From assembly GCA_021495925.1 (NCBI GenBank), contig JAKEKT010000073.1:124001-188000 (forward strand): DNA of 64,000 nt. Direction: 5' to 3'. Shown here in pieces: positions 1 through 10,898 of this stretch (positions are counted from its first letter, which is position 1; the number at the start of each line of letters is the position of its first letter). This stretch comes from Diplodia intermedia (Eukaryota > Ascomycota > Dothideomycetes > Botryosphaeriales > Botryosphaeriaceae). A model generated the notes under the pieces. That model worked only from the letters and a program-made list of their open reading frames with translations, was not told the DNA's origin and did not search any database. The translations under genes and the position numbers were made by a program.

Positions 1-494
1 TTCCCCGCGTCCCCACCAACCACAGCAACAACCGAGATTTAGGCTGACGACGACGTTCACTGCGGGATATGCGAATGCCGCACGACATCTGAGGTCAGAC
101 TGAGACTCTCTCTTTTTCTCTCCTCCTCACATCATCCCCCCTCCTCCTCCCCCGCCCTTCAACCAATTCTGCGCCGCTCTCGCCGTTCCGCATGTGCTCG
201 CGGGACAGTTTGTTCGTCGTGCAATTCGGACCCAGAGAGGACTACGCGGCGAATGAGGGGGGCGGAGCATTTTTACTTGTCATGATTCAGCATTTTTGTC
301 TCTGGCTCGGCTGGTTACCTACGCGATAGGACCCTCCTCTCTCTCTCGCTTTAGCTTGCTTGCTTTGGCTCAGGCTGTGAGCGTTTGTTCGTTCAACCAA
401 CTCGAGCAACCTCTTTTCCCGGCTGGACCTCCAAATCTCCCGCCCCCTCTGCGGCAGTTCGTCAGAAGAGGGCAAGAAAACGCGGTACCGAAAT
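1..494. other. Upstream region of first gene
   Basis: No gene is supported here. A CT-rich tract runs from about 105 to 180, which is common in fungal core promoters and 5' leaders and fits transcription of the plus-strand gene starting at 495. Short ORFs on both strands show no family signature. Confidence 0.3.
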
Positions 495-1308
495 ATGACG
501 CGCACGATGATACATCATCCAGTCACAGCAACGACGGCCAACATCCCACCGCCACCGCGGCGGGGCCACTCCTACCGCGGCGGCGGCGACCACGCTCCGC
601 CCCTACTCCAGACGATCAATGAAGACATCGAGATGTGAGCAAAATCATCCCATCCCATCCCTTCCCTTCCCCCAATCCGATCGCACCATCCATCTATTTT
701 TGAACACCGCCAAGTAGTGACGTCTAATTCCCACCCCCCTCCCCATCGCCAGGACATCTGCACACCACCACCACCACCACCACCACTCCGCCACCAACAC
801 GCCCATTCTAGAGGAGGCCCAGCCATCATCATCATCATCATCATCATCATCCCATGCACTACTTAGACGGCGGCGACGGCAGCCGCACGCGTACTATCTA
901 CTACCACTAGCGCGCCGCCTGCTCGCCGCTTCAATCATGGCGGCCGCCTGCTGCGTGCTCGGCACGTCCCGGCGCGACGGCGACCGCGACGGCGACCGCG
1001 ACCCGTTGTTTCTCGCGGCGCTATGCACACGCTACTGGGTGCTGCTCGGCGACGAGGACCGGTGCCAGTGGCAGCCGGGTGGCGCGGCGCTGGCGGCGGC
1101 GGGCGCGGCGTACGCGGGCGCGGCGGCGTTGTGGTATCGCGGGCACGCGGGGTGGAGGTGCAGGGGGCGGATCACCGTCGCGGCGGTGACGGTGACGGTG
1201 CTGGGGGTGTGCGTGGCGGGCGGGGACGTTGTGCGCGACGCGCTGCCGTGGGGCGGGTTTTGCGGGCTGGTGGTGGTGGGGGTTCTGGATTGTTGCTACG
1301 GGCGTTGA
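495..1308 (+). CDS. Hypothetical membrane-like protein with poly-His and poly-Ser runs (2 exons)
   Basis: Model join(495..634, 753..1308), 231 aa. The ATG at 495 opens a short exon ending in an INEDIEM stretch. A GTGAGC donor at 635 and a CAG acceptor at 752 restore the frame, and the second exon is open to TGA at 1308. After the junction come a run of eight His, a run of eight to nine Ser, an Arg-rich stretch, and from about residue 130 three Ala/Val/Gly-rich hydrophobic stretches that could be membrane segments. No family was recognised. That the frame stays open across the junction supports a real gene, but the simple repeats and high GC weaken that. An internal ATG at 937 would give a 123-aa version. 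Confidence 0.45.
763..851 (+). repeat. Coding trinucleotide microsatellites (CAC and ATC)
   Basis: CAC repeats at about 763-786 encode the poly-His run. ATC/TCA repeats at 824-851 encode the poly-Ser run. Both lie in exon 2 of the gene at 495-1308 and are likely length-variable between strains. Confidence 0.8.
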
Positions 1309-1466
1309 AGGTGTGGTAGGTAGGTAGGTAGGCGGATAGTAGTAAGTAGTTCTACCTAGGGATGCGTCGGGAAGTCGCTGAGAAAGAAGGAAAGAATGCG
1401 ATACCCCTCGCCGCAAAAGGAACGCAGATGCACACATCGCTCCTCTCTCCGCAGAAAACGGCGCAG

Positions 1467-3165
1467 CTACAGCTCAAACTCGTCGGTCAGGTCGGCCAGA
1501 CTCAATCTCTCGACGCGCTCGTAGCTAATCCGCAGCTCCTCGGGCAGCCAGCCATCCACCCTGCCCCCGGGCAACCCCGGTCGCTCCGGCACATGCTCGT
1601 CGTCCTCCGAGCCCGCGAGCATCAGCCCGACGGCGCTCCCGCACAGCCACGCGTAGATCATGCCGTCGCCGTGGTAGCCGGCGGCGATCCACTCTCCCGG
1701 CTCCGGCTGCCGCTGCCGCTGCTGCTGCTTTTGCTGCTGCTCCGACGGCTGCGCAGACGTCGACTTCACCCCACGGCCGGTCAAGCGCGGATCGAGCCTG
1801 CCGACAAAGGGCACGGTGTCGGCCGTGAAGCAGATGGTGCCGGACCACATCTGCACGAGGCGGCCCTCGGGGGCGTCGGGGCCCCAGTGCCGCGGGGCGA
1901 AGACGGTCGGCAGGACGCCGTGGAGGTGGGTGGCCGTGAGGGCGTCGACGGTGCCGTCGTCCCAAACGCCCGTTTGGTCGAGGCCTTGCTTGAGGGAGCG
2001 CAGGAAGCCGCCGCCGAGCATGAGGTCGCCTCCTCCTCCCCTCTTTCCCTCCTGGCCGGGCCGCTGCGTCATGTAGTCGAAGCCGCCGCCGTACATGACG
2101 CCCCACGAGCGCTCGCCGTTGGGGTCGGACGGGAAGGATTGGCCGGGCCGCTGCGCCGACATGTGGGCGCGCAGGCCCGTCATCTTGCTGCGCAGGCCGG
2201 GGATCAGCTGGCTGGCGAAGGCGTTGGTGGCGTGAACGACGTGGCGGGCGTGGATGACTCCCTGCGGGGTGTGCAGCAGGAACGGATGAGAGTCGGAGTC
2301 GGCGGAGGTGATGGACTCGACGGGGGTGGAGGTCTCGATGGAGAGGGTGGTGGGGAACTGGGTGAGCAGGGAGTTCCAGATGGAGGAGACGAAGCGGTAG
2401 GGCCAGAGGGCGCCGGCGGCGTAGGAGATGGAGCCGACGACTTGGGAGTTGACGTGGTATTTCTGGAGCGGTTAGGCGATGTAGCTTGTGTTCCGGTTCT
2501 TGAGGCGGGCTTACCTTCTGGGTCTCTTCGCCGCCGCTGATGGTGTGCTCGGCTTCGGGCACGGCATGCCTGAGCTCGTCGACCTGGCTCGAGCATTTTT
2601 GAAACGAGGCGTCGTCCAAGAAGAGATCGACGGTTTCGACGTTGCGGCATTCTGCAAGATGGATTCGGTCGGCGCGGCAAAGGTCGGGGATGCGGGTGAG
2701 ATGTTGGCGCTGGAAGCGCACAATGGCAGCGGCGCGCTCAGCGCCAAACTTCTTCTTCAGCTGGGCAAAGTCGGAATACGACGAAGGCTTGATGTGGCCG
2801 CCGTTTCTTCCCGTGGCGCCGCTGCTCAACTGGCGGGCTTCCAGAACGACGACTCGGTCCAACGGCGCATCCTTGCGCTCGGCCTCGAGCAGCAGCGTGC
2901 GGGCAACAGCGGCTGCAGTTATGCCGCTGCCAATGATTGCGACATCAGCACGTTCCGGGAGTCTCTCGGACCGCGCGTCGACCAGGTGTGGAAACGGCGG
3001 GTCGGCCAGCCAGTAAGACTGCGTGGGGCCGGAGACGGGGAGGCCGGGCGGCCTGGAGGCCCTGGCAAGGAGCTCCTTGTAGTCGGCATTTAGGGCGAGG
3101 AGAACCTTGATGGCGGCTGAGATGATCTTGAAGCTCTCGCGGATGGTAGAAATGACGCTTCCCAT
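1467..3165 (-). CDS. FAD-dependent oxidoreductase, DAO family
   Basis: Model complement(join(1467..2462, 2515..3165)), 548 aa. The 52-bp intron at 2463-2514 has GTAAGC and CAG ends, and splicing joins two frames into one protein. Near residue 85 is the Rossmann dinucleotide motif VAIIGSGITAAAVA. It is followed by the GATGRNGGH stretch typical of fungal DAO-fold (D-amino-acid/glycine oxidase-like) flavoproteins. The C-terminal exon carries the GYHGDGM motif of the second FAD-contact region. A Gln-rich insertion lies near residue 470. The family oxidises amines or amino acids with FAD; the substrate here is unknown. The ATG at 3165 is preferred; an in-frame ATG at 3255 would add 30 residues that look non-conserved. 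It is convergent with the gene ending at 1308. Confidence 0.85.
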
Positions 3166-3616
3166 GGTGGCTGCGGCACGGGACGGTGGATGGGCTGAGC
3201 AGGTGGTAGGGTCGACGTGGTTGGTGCGCGGGGCCCGGCCACGTCTTTCTCCCACGGCGCCCTAGCAGCTGGGAAGACCACACTTGTCCCCGATCCAGAA
3301 CAAGTTCTTCTGTGGTCCTGGATCCCACCTCACCAACCGTGGTTAGCAATGTTACTTGCGCCTCACACATGGGGCTCTGCAGCTATTTTGGAACACGGTG
3401 ATAAATGCAACTGAATATGTATGCTGAGCTATCTTTAGATGAGAAACAACCAAACTCTACCAAAACAAGAAGAAGACGCAAAGGAGAGTGGCGTGCAAGT
3501 CTCGCACCGTCGTCAACCGAAAACGCCAGAATCATTGCTGTTGGCGCTTTCTCCAACTCAAAAGGATCGTGGTTAATGCGCTAACGCCCAAGCCAAGTAC
3601 CATGCTGTCCGCCAAA

Positions 3617-4906
3617 TCAGTTCACCTCGATCAGAGCAGGCCCAAAGACGGTCGCGTCTGCAACCTTGTCGACGTCGGTAAGCCCCTTGTCCGTGTTGGT
3701 GACGACAGCAATGGTCAGGCCGAACAGCAGGTTGGTGTCGAAGGGGAAGGCGGCGTCGAACTGGATCACGCCGTGGTCCATCTTCTTGATGTTCATCAGC
3801 TTCTCGATGATGGGCAGGTTCTGGCCGTTGATCAGCACCAGCGACAGGTCGTGCTCGTCAACGGTGCTGTTGGCCTCGATCTGGAACGTGACGATGCTGT
3901 CCTTGGGCTGCGCCGACCCGATCAGCTTGAGCGGCTCGAAGATGGGCAGCTCGATCGTGTCGATGTTGGGGCACGTGCCGGGCACCACGAAGTTCTGGTT
4001 CAGCGCCGAGAAGGCGAACTCGCGCGTGCTGGCCGTCAGGAAGGGCTCCGCCGACGGCCGCTTGCCCTGGAAGAGCCGGTAGAAGCCGTTCTGCTCGCCC
4101 TCCTGCCCGATGACCGACGCCACCCCGCGGATCAGCCCGATGTCGCCGCTCAATCCGAAGTCGTTCTCCACGTCCTGCAGCGTCCCGAGCACCACGTCCG
4201 TGAAGGTTGCCGCGAGCGCGATCGCGTCCTTCAGGTTGTCCACCCCGAACACGTATTCGCAGGGCTGGATCGGGCCGGCGTTGAACTTCTCCAGTGCTCC
4301 GTTGGCATTGAGCTCGTGGAGCTCCTCCTGCGCCTGCACCGTCGCGAGGATGATGATCAGGTCGTCCATGTTGACGTTGAGCCTGGTGGCATCCTCGACA
4401 CGGTAGCCGTGCACGTTCTCGGTGATGTTCTTGAGCAGGTCGGTGAAGAAGGCCACTTCGAAGAGCTCGTTGAAGGCAATGAGCCTGAGCGACGTGAGAG
4501 CGTCCCCGCTCGGAGGCGGCGGCGGGGGCCCGTTGGGAAGCGTGCCGCCCGCGATTTCCTGGATGTCGTCGATCTCCTTCTGGTCGGGGTTGGGGAAGTC
4601 GTTGGAGAGCGGGAAGCGGAACTTGTTGCCGTCGGGGTGCACTTCGGTGGGGATGGGCGAGATGTCGTAGCTGACAGTGACGACCTTCCCGGTCGCCGAA
4701 TCACCACCATGGCCGCCGTAGTTGTTGCCGCAGCCGTTGCCACAGTTGCTGCCATAGTTGCTGCCATCCGGCGCCGGAGTCGAGTAGTATTGCGAGTTGG
4801 GGGTGTTGACGGGGGTTCCGACTGGAGTGTTTGCAGGAGCAGGAGCAGCAGCAACGAAGGACGCTGCGAACCCCAGAAGGGCGGCGGCTGAGGCTTTGGA
4901 ATGCAT
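3617..4906 (-). CDS. Secreted ferritin-like protein, LsdA (late sexual development) type
   Basis: Single exon, 429 aa. Residues 1-20 form a signal peptide (Met, short polar start, Ala/Leu/Phe core, Ala-Ala-Ala-Pro cleavage region). A linker rich in Asn, Gly and Cys follows at about 40-65, then a proline run near 125. From about 135 to 300 lies an all-helical ferritin-like domain with recurring Glu-Leu-Phe-Glu and Gln-Glu-Glu motifs. Fungal relatives include Aspergillus LsdA and Rds1-type stress or sexual-development proteins. Secretion and an extracellular or cell-wall location are inferred; iron binding is not proven. The TATA-like box at 5027-5032 is upstream. Confidence 0.8.
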   Translation of the reverse strand: MHSKASAAALLGFAASFVAAAPAPANTPVGTPVNTPNSQYYSTPAPDGSNYGSNCGNGCGNNYGGHGGDSATGKVVTVSYDISPIPTEVHPDGNKFRFPLSNDFPNPDQKEIDDIQEIAGGTLPNGPPPPPPSGDALTSLRLIAFNELFEVAFFTDLLKNITENVHGYRVEDATRLNVNMDDLIIILATVQAQEELHELNANGALEKFNAGPIQPCEYVFGVDNLKDAIALAATFTDVVLGTLQDVENDFGLSGDIGLIRGVASVIGQEGEQNGFYRLFQGKRPSAEPFLTASTREFAFSALNQNFVVPGTCPNIDTIELPIFEPLKLIGSAQPKDSIVTFQIEANSTVDEHDLSLVLINGQNLPIIEKLMNIKKMDHGVIQFDAAFPFDTNLLFGLTIAVVTNTDKGLTDVDKVADATVFGPALIEVN

Positions 4907-5026
4907 GTTGGAGGTGGTTCAAGAATTAGAATTAAGCAAAGATGCGGACGAACGGCTTGGCTCGGCTTGTAGAAGGGAAGATTGGATGCTGTTGATGCTT
5001 CTGCCATTCAGTGGAAACGGACTGAA

Positions 5027-5032
5027 TTTATA
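5027..5032 (-). promoter_or_regulatory. TATA-like box for the LsdA-type gene
   Basis: TATAAA read on the minus strand, about 120 bp upstream of the ATG at 4906. Position and match are good; function is inferred. Confidence 0.4.
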
Positions 5033-6509
5033 TTGTAGAGGGAGTTACATGCTCGGGCAGGGATGTAGCATACGGCGAATTAAAACGCCCCGCGGCGATC
5101 TCCAGGCTATTTTTGGGGGTCTCGAACATGTCGAATCCAAGATGGGACCAGTGGGAACCAAGTTGCCCTAAGCCCCATGACGCGAGCGCCAGAGCCTCAA
5201 TGGCGACGGCCACGCAAGCTTCGTAGGGCTGCTTAGCTGAGATGCTTGGAGGTAGCTCTCCCAGAGAAGCATAGCCCGACAGCATGTGATTGGGCGGGAT
5301 TTCGCGGGGTGCATATCAGCAGCTTCGCCCGGTAAGACGGTCAGCAGCTACGCTCTAGTCAGACCAACACTGCAAGACTCGCTGCATCTCTTTCCCGTCG
5401 CTGTGTGAGCATGCACATGCTGTGCTCTCAAGCGTCGTCATTACTGATGCGGGGTCAGCGACTGTATACCCAGAACAGCCACCTCTATCTACTGTCAGTA
5501 GCCACAAGCAACGCACTCTATCTCAAGCCCCGACAGCCACAATGATCGTCGCGGATAGTATTAGAACATGGAGCCATCCACAAGACAGTCAATCAGTGTC
5601 AACATACGGCTGCCGGCTCACTAAACTCAGTCAGCCGCAGCTTGAAGATGCACAGCCCGCCCGTCTGATTCTGCACGTGTATTGCGTCAATGTTTCGGGC
5701 AGATCTCTTGTGCATCACCCGCAGTTCGCGACTTGGCCCCCAGTCTTGGGAATGGTGATGAAACAGTAGTCTATCCGAGGGACTGCGTTGGGGATCCGAG
5801 TTCTGCCGGGTCCAAGGTTTCTTTTTGCTGTGAGGATGGGGCCACGTCGTGCGGAAACACGCAATGGTCTGCAAGTTCGGAGGACGCCTGACGAGAAGAA
5901 AGTAGTGTCTTTGTGTTCGTACGAGATCAGTGGGGGTCGGTTCTGGTCAAGACGGCATCACAGCGGGCTGCAAAGAATCGAGCACACTGAGACATTGCAG
6001 CCTACTTGCGTAGGTAGTGTAGGTGAATCTATAGCCCGACGCACATGCGAGTCACCTGTATCCAGACATAAGAACATTCAACTGCTTACGCTTACTAACT
6101 TTGCGCAATTCACTGGAGTTGGGTCGACGCCTAAGGCGTGTATTTGCGCGCATGTCATTTGCTGTTGATCAAATAGGATGTTATTGAGGCTCCGGTGTCA
6201 AGCAGCCAATGAAGAGCAAAGCTAAAGCAGTTGCAGGCCAAGATGCCGTTTGCGGTAACACGGTGTCGCGGTGTCGGCAGCCGCTAAGCCCGATCCGGCA
6301 AGCCGTCCTGAGTCACCAGCCCCGACTCGGTTGTTGACTCACCTCCACACCTACTCCACACCTGAGAATGGTCCATCGTGCGCCCAAAGCCACAGCTGCG
6401 CCATGCACAGCCATGCCAGCCGGGCAGCTATATGTTGATGTCCACCGTCGCACCAACATGACCGACCCAATCATCCAGCAACCCCTTTTCCCGCCCTCCG
6501 TTCTCAGTC
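5033..6509. other. Intergenic region between divergent genes
   Basis: No coding region, tRNA or repeat was supported in this roughly 1.5-kb spacer between the LsdA-type gene (-) and the RNA-processing gene (+). It should hold both promoters. Confidence 0.4.
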
Positions 6510-9500
6510 ATGGCTGGCCTTTCATCCCACACGATCCCGGAGATAACTTCTCACCAAACGGCTTTGGCCATCCTCCCACCTGCGCACCTCGTCGATCATG
6601 TCAACACGTTGCGCGCAGCCTACGACAAGGCTGCTCACAAATGGCCCGCTCACATCAATCTTCTCTACCCTTTCGTTCATCCCGATTCATTGCAATCCGC
6701 CACTTCCCTGTTGCGCACCGCCTTGGATAGGCTGAACCTCAACGGAGCTACTTTAAAACTAGACGAAACGGGCTACTTCACCCACAAACACAACAGCACC
6801 ATCTACATCTGCCCCAAAGAGGACGACGGCCTCCGCACACTCCACCAGACGTTGTTCAGCCAGTTTTCTCAAAATCCCCCTCCTCAGTACAATCCGCATC
6901 TGACCGTCGGACAAGCTGGCAATGATGAATTGCGCGATTCCTTGAGAGCAAAGGCACGCTTATTACCCGCCATTGAATGGCCCTTGGTTGAATTGGCCGT
7001 CCTCGTTCGGGGAGACGACAATGTGATGAGGGTCGCGGCAACAATACCCATCTCCACTGCCCAGCACTCTGCCCAAGACGCCTCTCCACGCCTCCTTGCC
7101 GCATCGCCGAGCCAAGCTTCCAACGAGACAACCTATCACTTTGATTCGTCCGCCACCTCTTGGATTCCGTGCACGACGGTGGAAGCCCCGCAGATGATGC
7201 CTCCTTCATTCAGGATATCCAGCTACAACGTCCTGGTAGACTCCATCTACCCGCCTGCCTGGGAGAGATTTGGCATCCTGGTCCGCACTCTTCTTTCCGA
7301 ATCCGCACGCGCCGACCTACTCGTTCTGCAAGAGGTCTCCGATGACTTTTTAAGCCACCTCCTCAAAGACGATGAAGTCCGTAGCTTGTGGCCATACGTG
7401 TCTCACGCCCCACCGGATCAAAGAGACGTCGGACCCCTGCTTAGCCTGCGCAACGTAGTTGTGCTGTCGCGCTGGAGCTTCGACTGGGAGATGGTGACCT
7501 TTGAAAGGCGCCACAAAGGCGCCGTCGTCGTCAGGATGAAGAGCGTTGGTAAGCTGGCCCAATCCGGCTCTTTCCAGCCCCTGGTCATTGCTGGCATACA
7601 CCTGACCTGCGGCCTTACCGATGGCTCTGTGGCCGCCAAGAAGAGTCAGCTGCGTTCTCTCATGAACCATCTCTCCGGAACCTACGCCGATTGCCCGTGG
7701 ATTGTTGCTGGAGACTTCAACGTAACGACCTCGACACGGACAATCGAGGATGCCGTCAAGACCCAGTCTGTTTCCGCCCAGACGGTCCGGACGCTGAGCG
7801 GACTGGAACAGCTGCTTTCAGAATCAGGTCTTCTGGATGCGTGGGCGGTTACTCATTCTCACCATGGTCATGTCGATGACGAGGACATTGCCGAGGGAGA
7901 ACAAGGAGCAACGTTCGATCCGGGGAAAAATCCACTGGCTGCTGAGATTGTCGGCCATGGCCTGACTCACCGACCTCAGCGTTACGACAGGATCCTACTC
8001 AAGGGGGAGGACGCTTTGGAGATTGCCAACTTCAACATGTTTGGATATCCAGACTCAGAAGAGCAGCGTTGCGGAAGCGATCATTGGGGAGTTCGAGCGA
8101 CCGTCAAAATCACGAAATCGCCTGCGTTGGCAAATGTGGAAATTGAGAATATCTCCACCGCGGTTCCTCCTGTCGGGCTTGACGCAGCATCCCTCCAGAG
8201 CTTTGTCGCCCGTCACTCAGCATATCCGACGACAGCTGACACGCTCAAGCGACGAGAAGTCTTTGCTCTGTTGGAGACGACGCTTCAGCAAATATCTACG
8301 GCCGGCAGCAAAATCCCCCTGGTTGTTGTGCCTGTTGGCTCCTACGGCCTGGGCGCGTGGAACGCCGGATCGGACATCGACTGTCTCTGTATCAGCTCCG
8401 TCAGCTCGAAGACTTTCTTCACTCTGGCGGTCAAGAACCTCCGGAAAGCTGCCGCTCAAGGTGTACGCATCCTGCGAAAGGTCGAAGCCCACTCTGGAAC
8501 GATGCTTGAGCTTGACATTCAAGGCGTCAAGCTTGATCTCCAGTATTGTGCATCCGCGAACATTGCAAATTGGTTAGTGGCATTCCCTCAACTTGGTGGC
8601 CCCGTAACTGACATGAGGCAATTCAGCTGGCCTACTCCTCTCTCGCTCCCTCCCACAGACCCCCTCTTCTCCCTCCCACTCCAGACATTGTCCAAGCTCA
8701 AAGCAATCAGAGACCTCGCACACCTCTTGCAATCCACCCCCGACCTCCCCGCCTTCAGAGCAGCCTACCGCTTCCTCGTCATCTGGGCCGCGAGCCGCGG
8801 CATCTACGCCGCGCGCTTCGGCTTCCTCAGCGGCACCCACATCTCGCTGATGCTGGACCGCGTCGCCAAGCTGCTCTACCACAACGGGCACGACGTGACG
8901 GCGGCGCACCTCGTCTGCACCTTCTTCCAATACTACGCCGGCTTCGACTGGGCCAAGGCGGTCGTCGAGGACCCGCTCACGCGTTCGATTCCCGGCATGG
9001 GCAGGCCGTATCAGCGCCAGTACGCCGGCGAGCCCATGGTCGTGCTGGGCTACCACGTGCCCCGCGCGAACATTGCGAGGGCTGCGACCGTCCCTGCCGT
9101 CGCGGTCCTCGCGGACGAGTTTCGACGCGCGGACTTGGCGGTGAAGGCGTGGGCGGAGCAGGGCGACGGTGGTCTCGGGTGGGGAAGTATCGCGGGCGAT
9201 GCGGGCAACAGCGCGGCCGAGTTTTTGGCGGCTTACAAGAGCTACGTCCGCATAGACGTCCAGTACTGGGGGAAGAGCTCGGTGAAAGGAAGGCAGCTGG
9301 TTGGCTGGGTCGAGAGCCGTTGCCCTTCGATGCTTGTCGGTAGGTTCTTCCGTTCTCCCGTTCTTGCGACGTGCTGATGAGGCTTTCAACAGATCTCAAC
9401 CGGAGGGTTCCCGAAATCCACGCCCGCATGTGGCCGATGCGATTCACGAGGGACACCGGCAACGAAGAGGGAGACCACTATGGATGCTACCTGATCGGCC

Positions 9501-10117
9501 TCACGAAGCGGCACGATGCCGAGCCGAGCGGGAAGGACGATGTGGACCGCAAGCTGGCCCTGAACAAACTCGACAGCGTTCTGGAGCGATTCTCGGAGCA
9601 GATCCGCGGCAACGAAAACTTCTTCGACGCAGCATCTGCTTGGGTTGACGTCAAGCACGTCGGACGGGCGAAGCTTGAGGGGTTGGTCGTGGATGGCGAC
9701 GACTGGGGCAACGATCTGGAAGAGAGCTGGGAGTTCGAGGACGAGGAAGATGAAGAGGACGAGGTCGACGAGGAGGCTGGGCTAGGGGAGGAGCTGACCG
9801 AATCGATGGCACCGTTGGCGGCCGAGGCTCCGGCCGGGTCGAGCGCGTCCAGGGTCGGCAAGAAGCTCCGGCCGGCGACGGACATCCTCAACCGACTTCG
9901 CTGGGATCCGAACCTGCACAGTGCCGACTACGTGGTCGGGTACGTGGATCGGTTCCTGGGGCCGCGGGAGATTGCGTTGGATCGTTGGAAAGTGGAGCAG
10001 ACGGACGAGGAGTTCATCCCGCAGCACCGGATCCTGTACTTCAAGCGGAGATGGGACGGTGTCAGGGTTTGGGATCGGGAGGCGAGGCTTGATATCCTTT
10101 CCGGGAGTAGCTCGTAG
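6510..10117 (+). CDS. Four-domain RNA end-processing/repair protein: 2H phosphoesterase, EEP, poly(A)-polymerase-type NTase, DUF504
   Basis: Model join(6510..9339, 9393..10117), 1184 aa; the 53-bp intron has GTAGGT and CAG ends. Residues about 20-185 form a 2H (LigT/2'-5' RNA ligase-like) domain with motifs HIN (48-50) and HLT (130-132). Residues about 235-535 form an endonuclease/exonuclease/phosphatase domain with LQEV (E275), GDFN (401-404) and SDH (523-525). Residues about 555-690 form a nucleotidyltransferase with GS (610-611), DID (622-624) and a third Asp at 676. A poly(A)-polymerase central-like helical region follows to about 870. An acidic linker (about 1045-1075) leads to a C-terminal DUF504/MJ1316 domain with GYVDR, HRILYFKR and VWDRE. 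DUF504 has been proposed to recognise cyclic-phosphate RNA ends. The combination suggests processing, trimming and retailing of damaged or cleaved RNA; the substrate is unknown. It has no organelle signal that I can see. Confidence 0.88.
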
Positions 10118-10898
10118 ATATAGGGGATACTCTTGTTCCTGAGCTTCGATGCATGATACGATGGTGATTCAGTCCCACTTTTATGAACAAGTGCGACCAG
10201 GTCGGGAAGGCGAACAAGGGGACGGAGGCTTCTTCGATAGACCCTGGATGTTGATCCCCCACGTTGAATGAAACAGCCTGTTCCAACTTCGTCCCTATTG
10301 AGGGAGCAAGTGTAGCTGAAAGCAAGAACCCAAGACCACCAGATGACTTCGGAGATGGTTCGGACAGACAGGCTGCCGAGAAAGCGGCGTATGGACAAAG
10401 GGCCCCTTGGCAGTGGTGTGGATTACATAAAAGCATGGCGGATTCCGGCGGCAGCCAAGACTCCGACAGCGGCGTGGAAGGTGAGGATTTAATAAATGGG
10501 ATGCGTCCTCGTATCTGGCAAGTCAGACAAACACATGCAAGCGACATGCCCCCACATCGGTGCTTCATCTTGTCGCAAGTCCGGCGCAATGCGAAGCCGG
10601 TGCGCGGTGAGTGCGCGGTGGCCCCACTCGTGGTGCTCCTTCCCTCTCCGGCTTCCATCAGATAATTACCCGCCATAGCGCCATCTGATAACTTTATTGG
10701 CACTCCAGCCGAGCACCCAACCACGCCGTGGCGCACTGCGGCCCCCGTGCAACTCTCCCGCCCCAACCCGATATCGGTACACTCTCGTTCCCTCCACTCC
10801 GCCGCCCTGCTGCGCAAGCCGTCCGCTTCGTGGTCCATATCTACCGGCCGCCGGTACGTGCGATTCCATGAATCCTGCTCTTGCAATCCACTGACAAA
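10118..10898. other. Intergenic region upstream of AIF-like gene
   Basis: No gene was supported. A CT-rich leader precedes the ATG at 10899. Confidence 0.4.

Noticed and set aside
1362..2540. 392-aa plus-strand ORF
   Set aside because: Antisense to exon 2 of the DAO-type oxidoreductase; Gly/Ala/Val-rich with no motif.
3488..4891. 467-aa plus-strand ORF opposite the LsdA-type gene
   Set aside because: Lies wholly antisense to a clear secreted ferritin-like protein; repetitive Val/Glu/Asp/Arg composition typical of a GC-rich shadow frame.
9149..9648. Short plus-strand ORFs overlapping the end of the RNA-processing gene
   Set aside because: Out of frame with a clear coding sequence joined by a canonical 53-bp intron.
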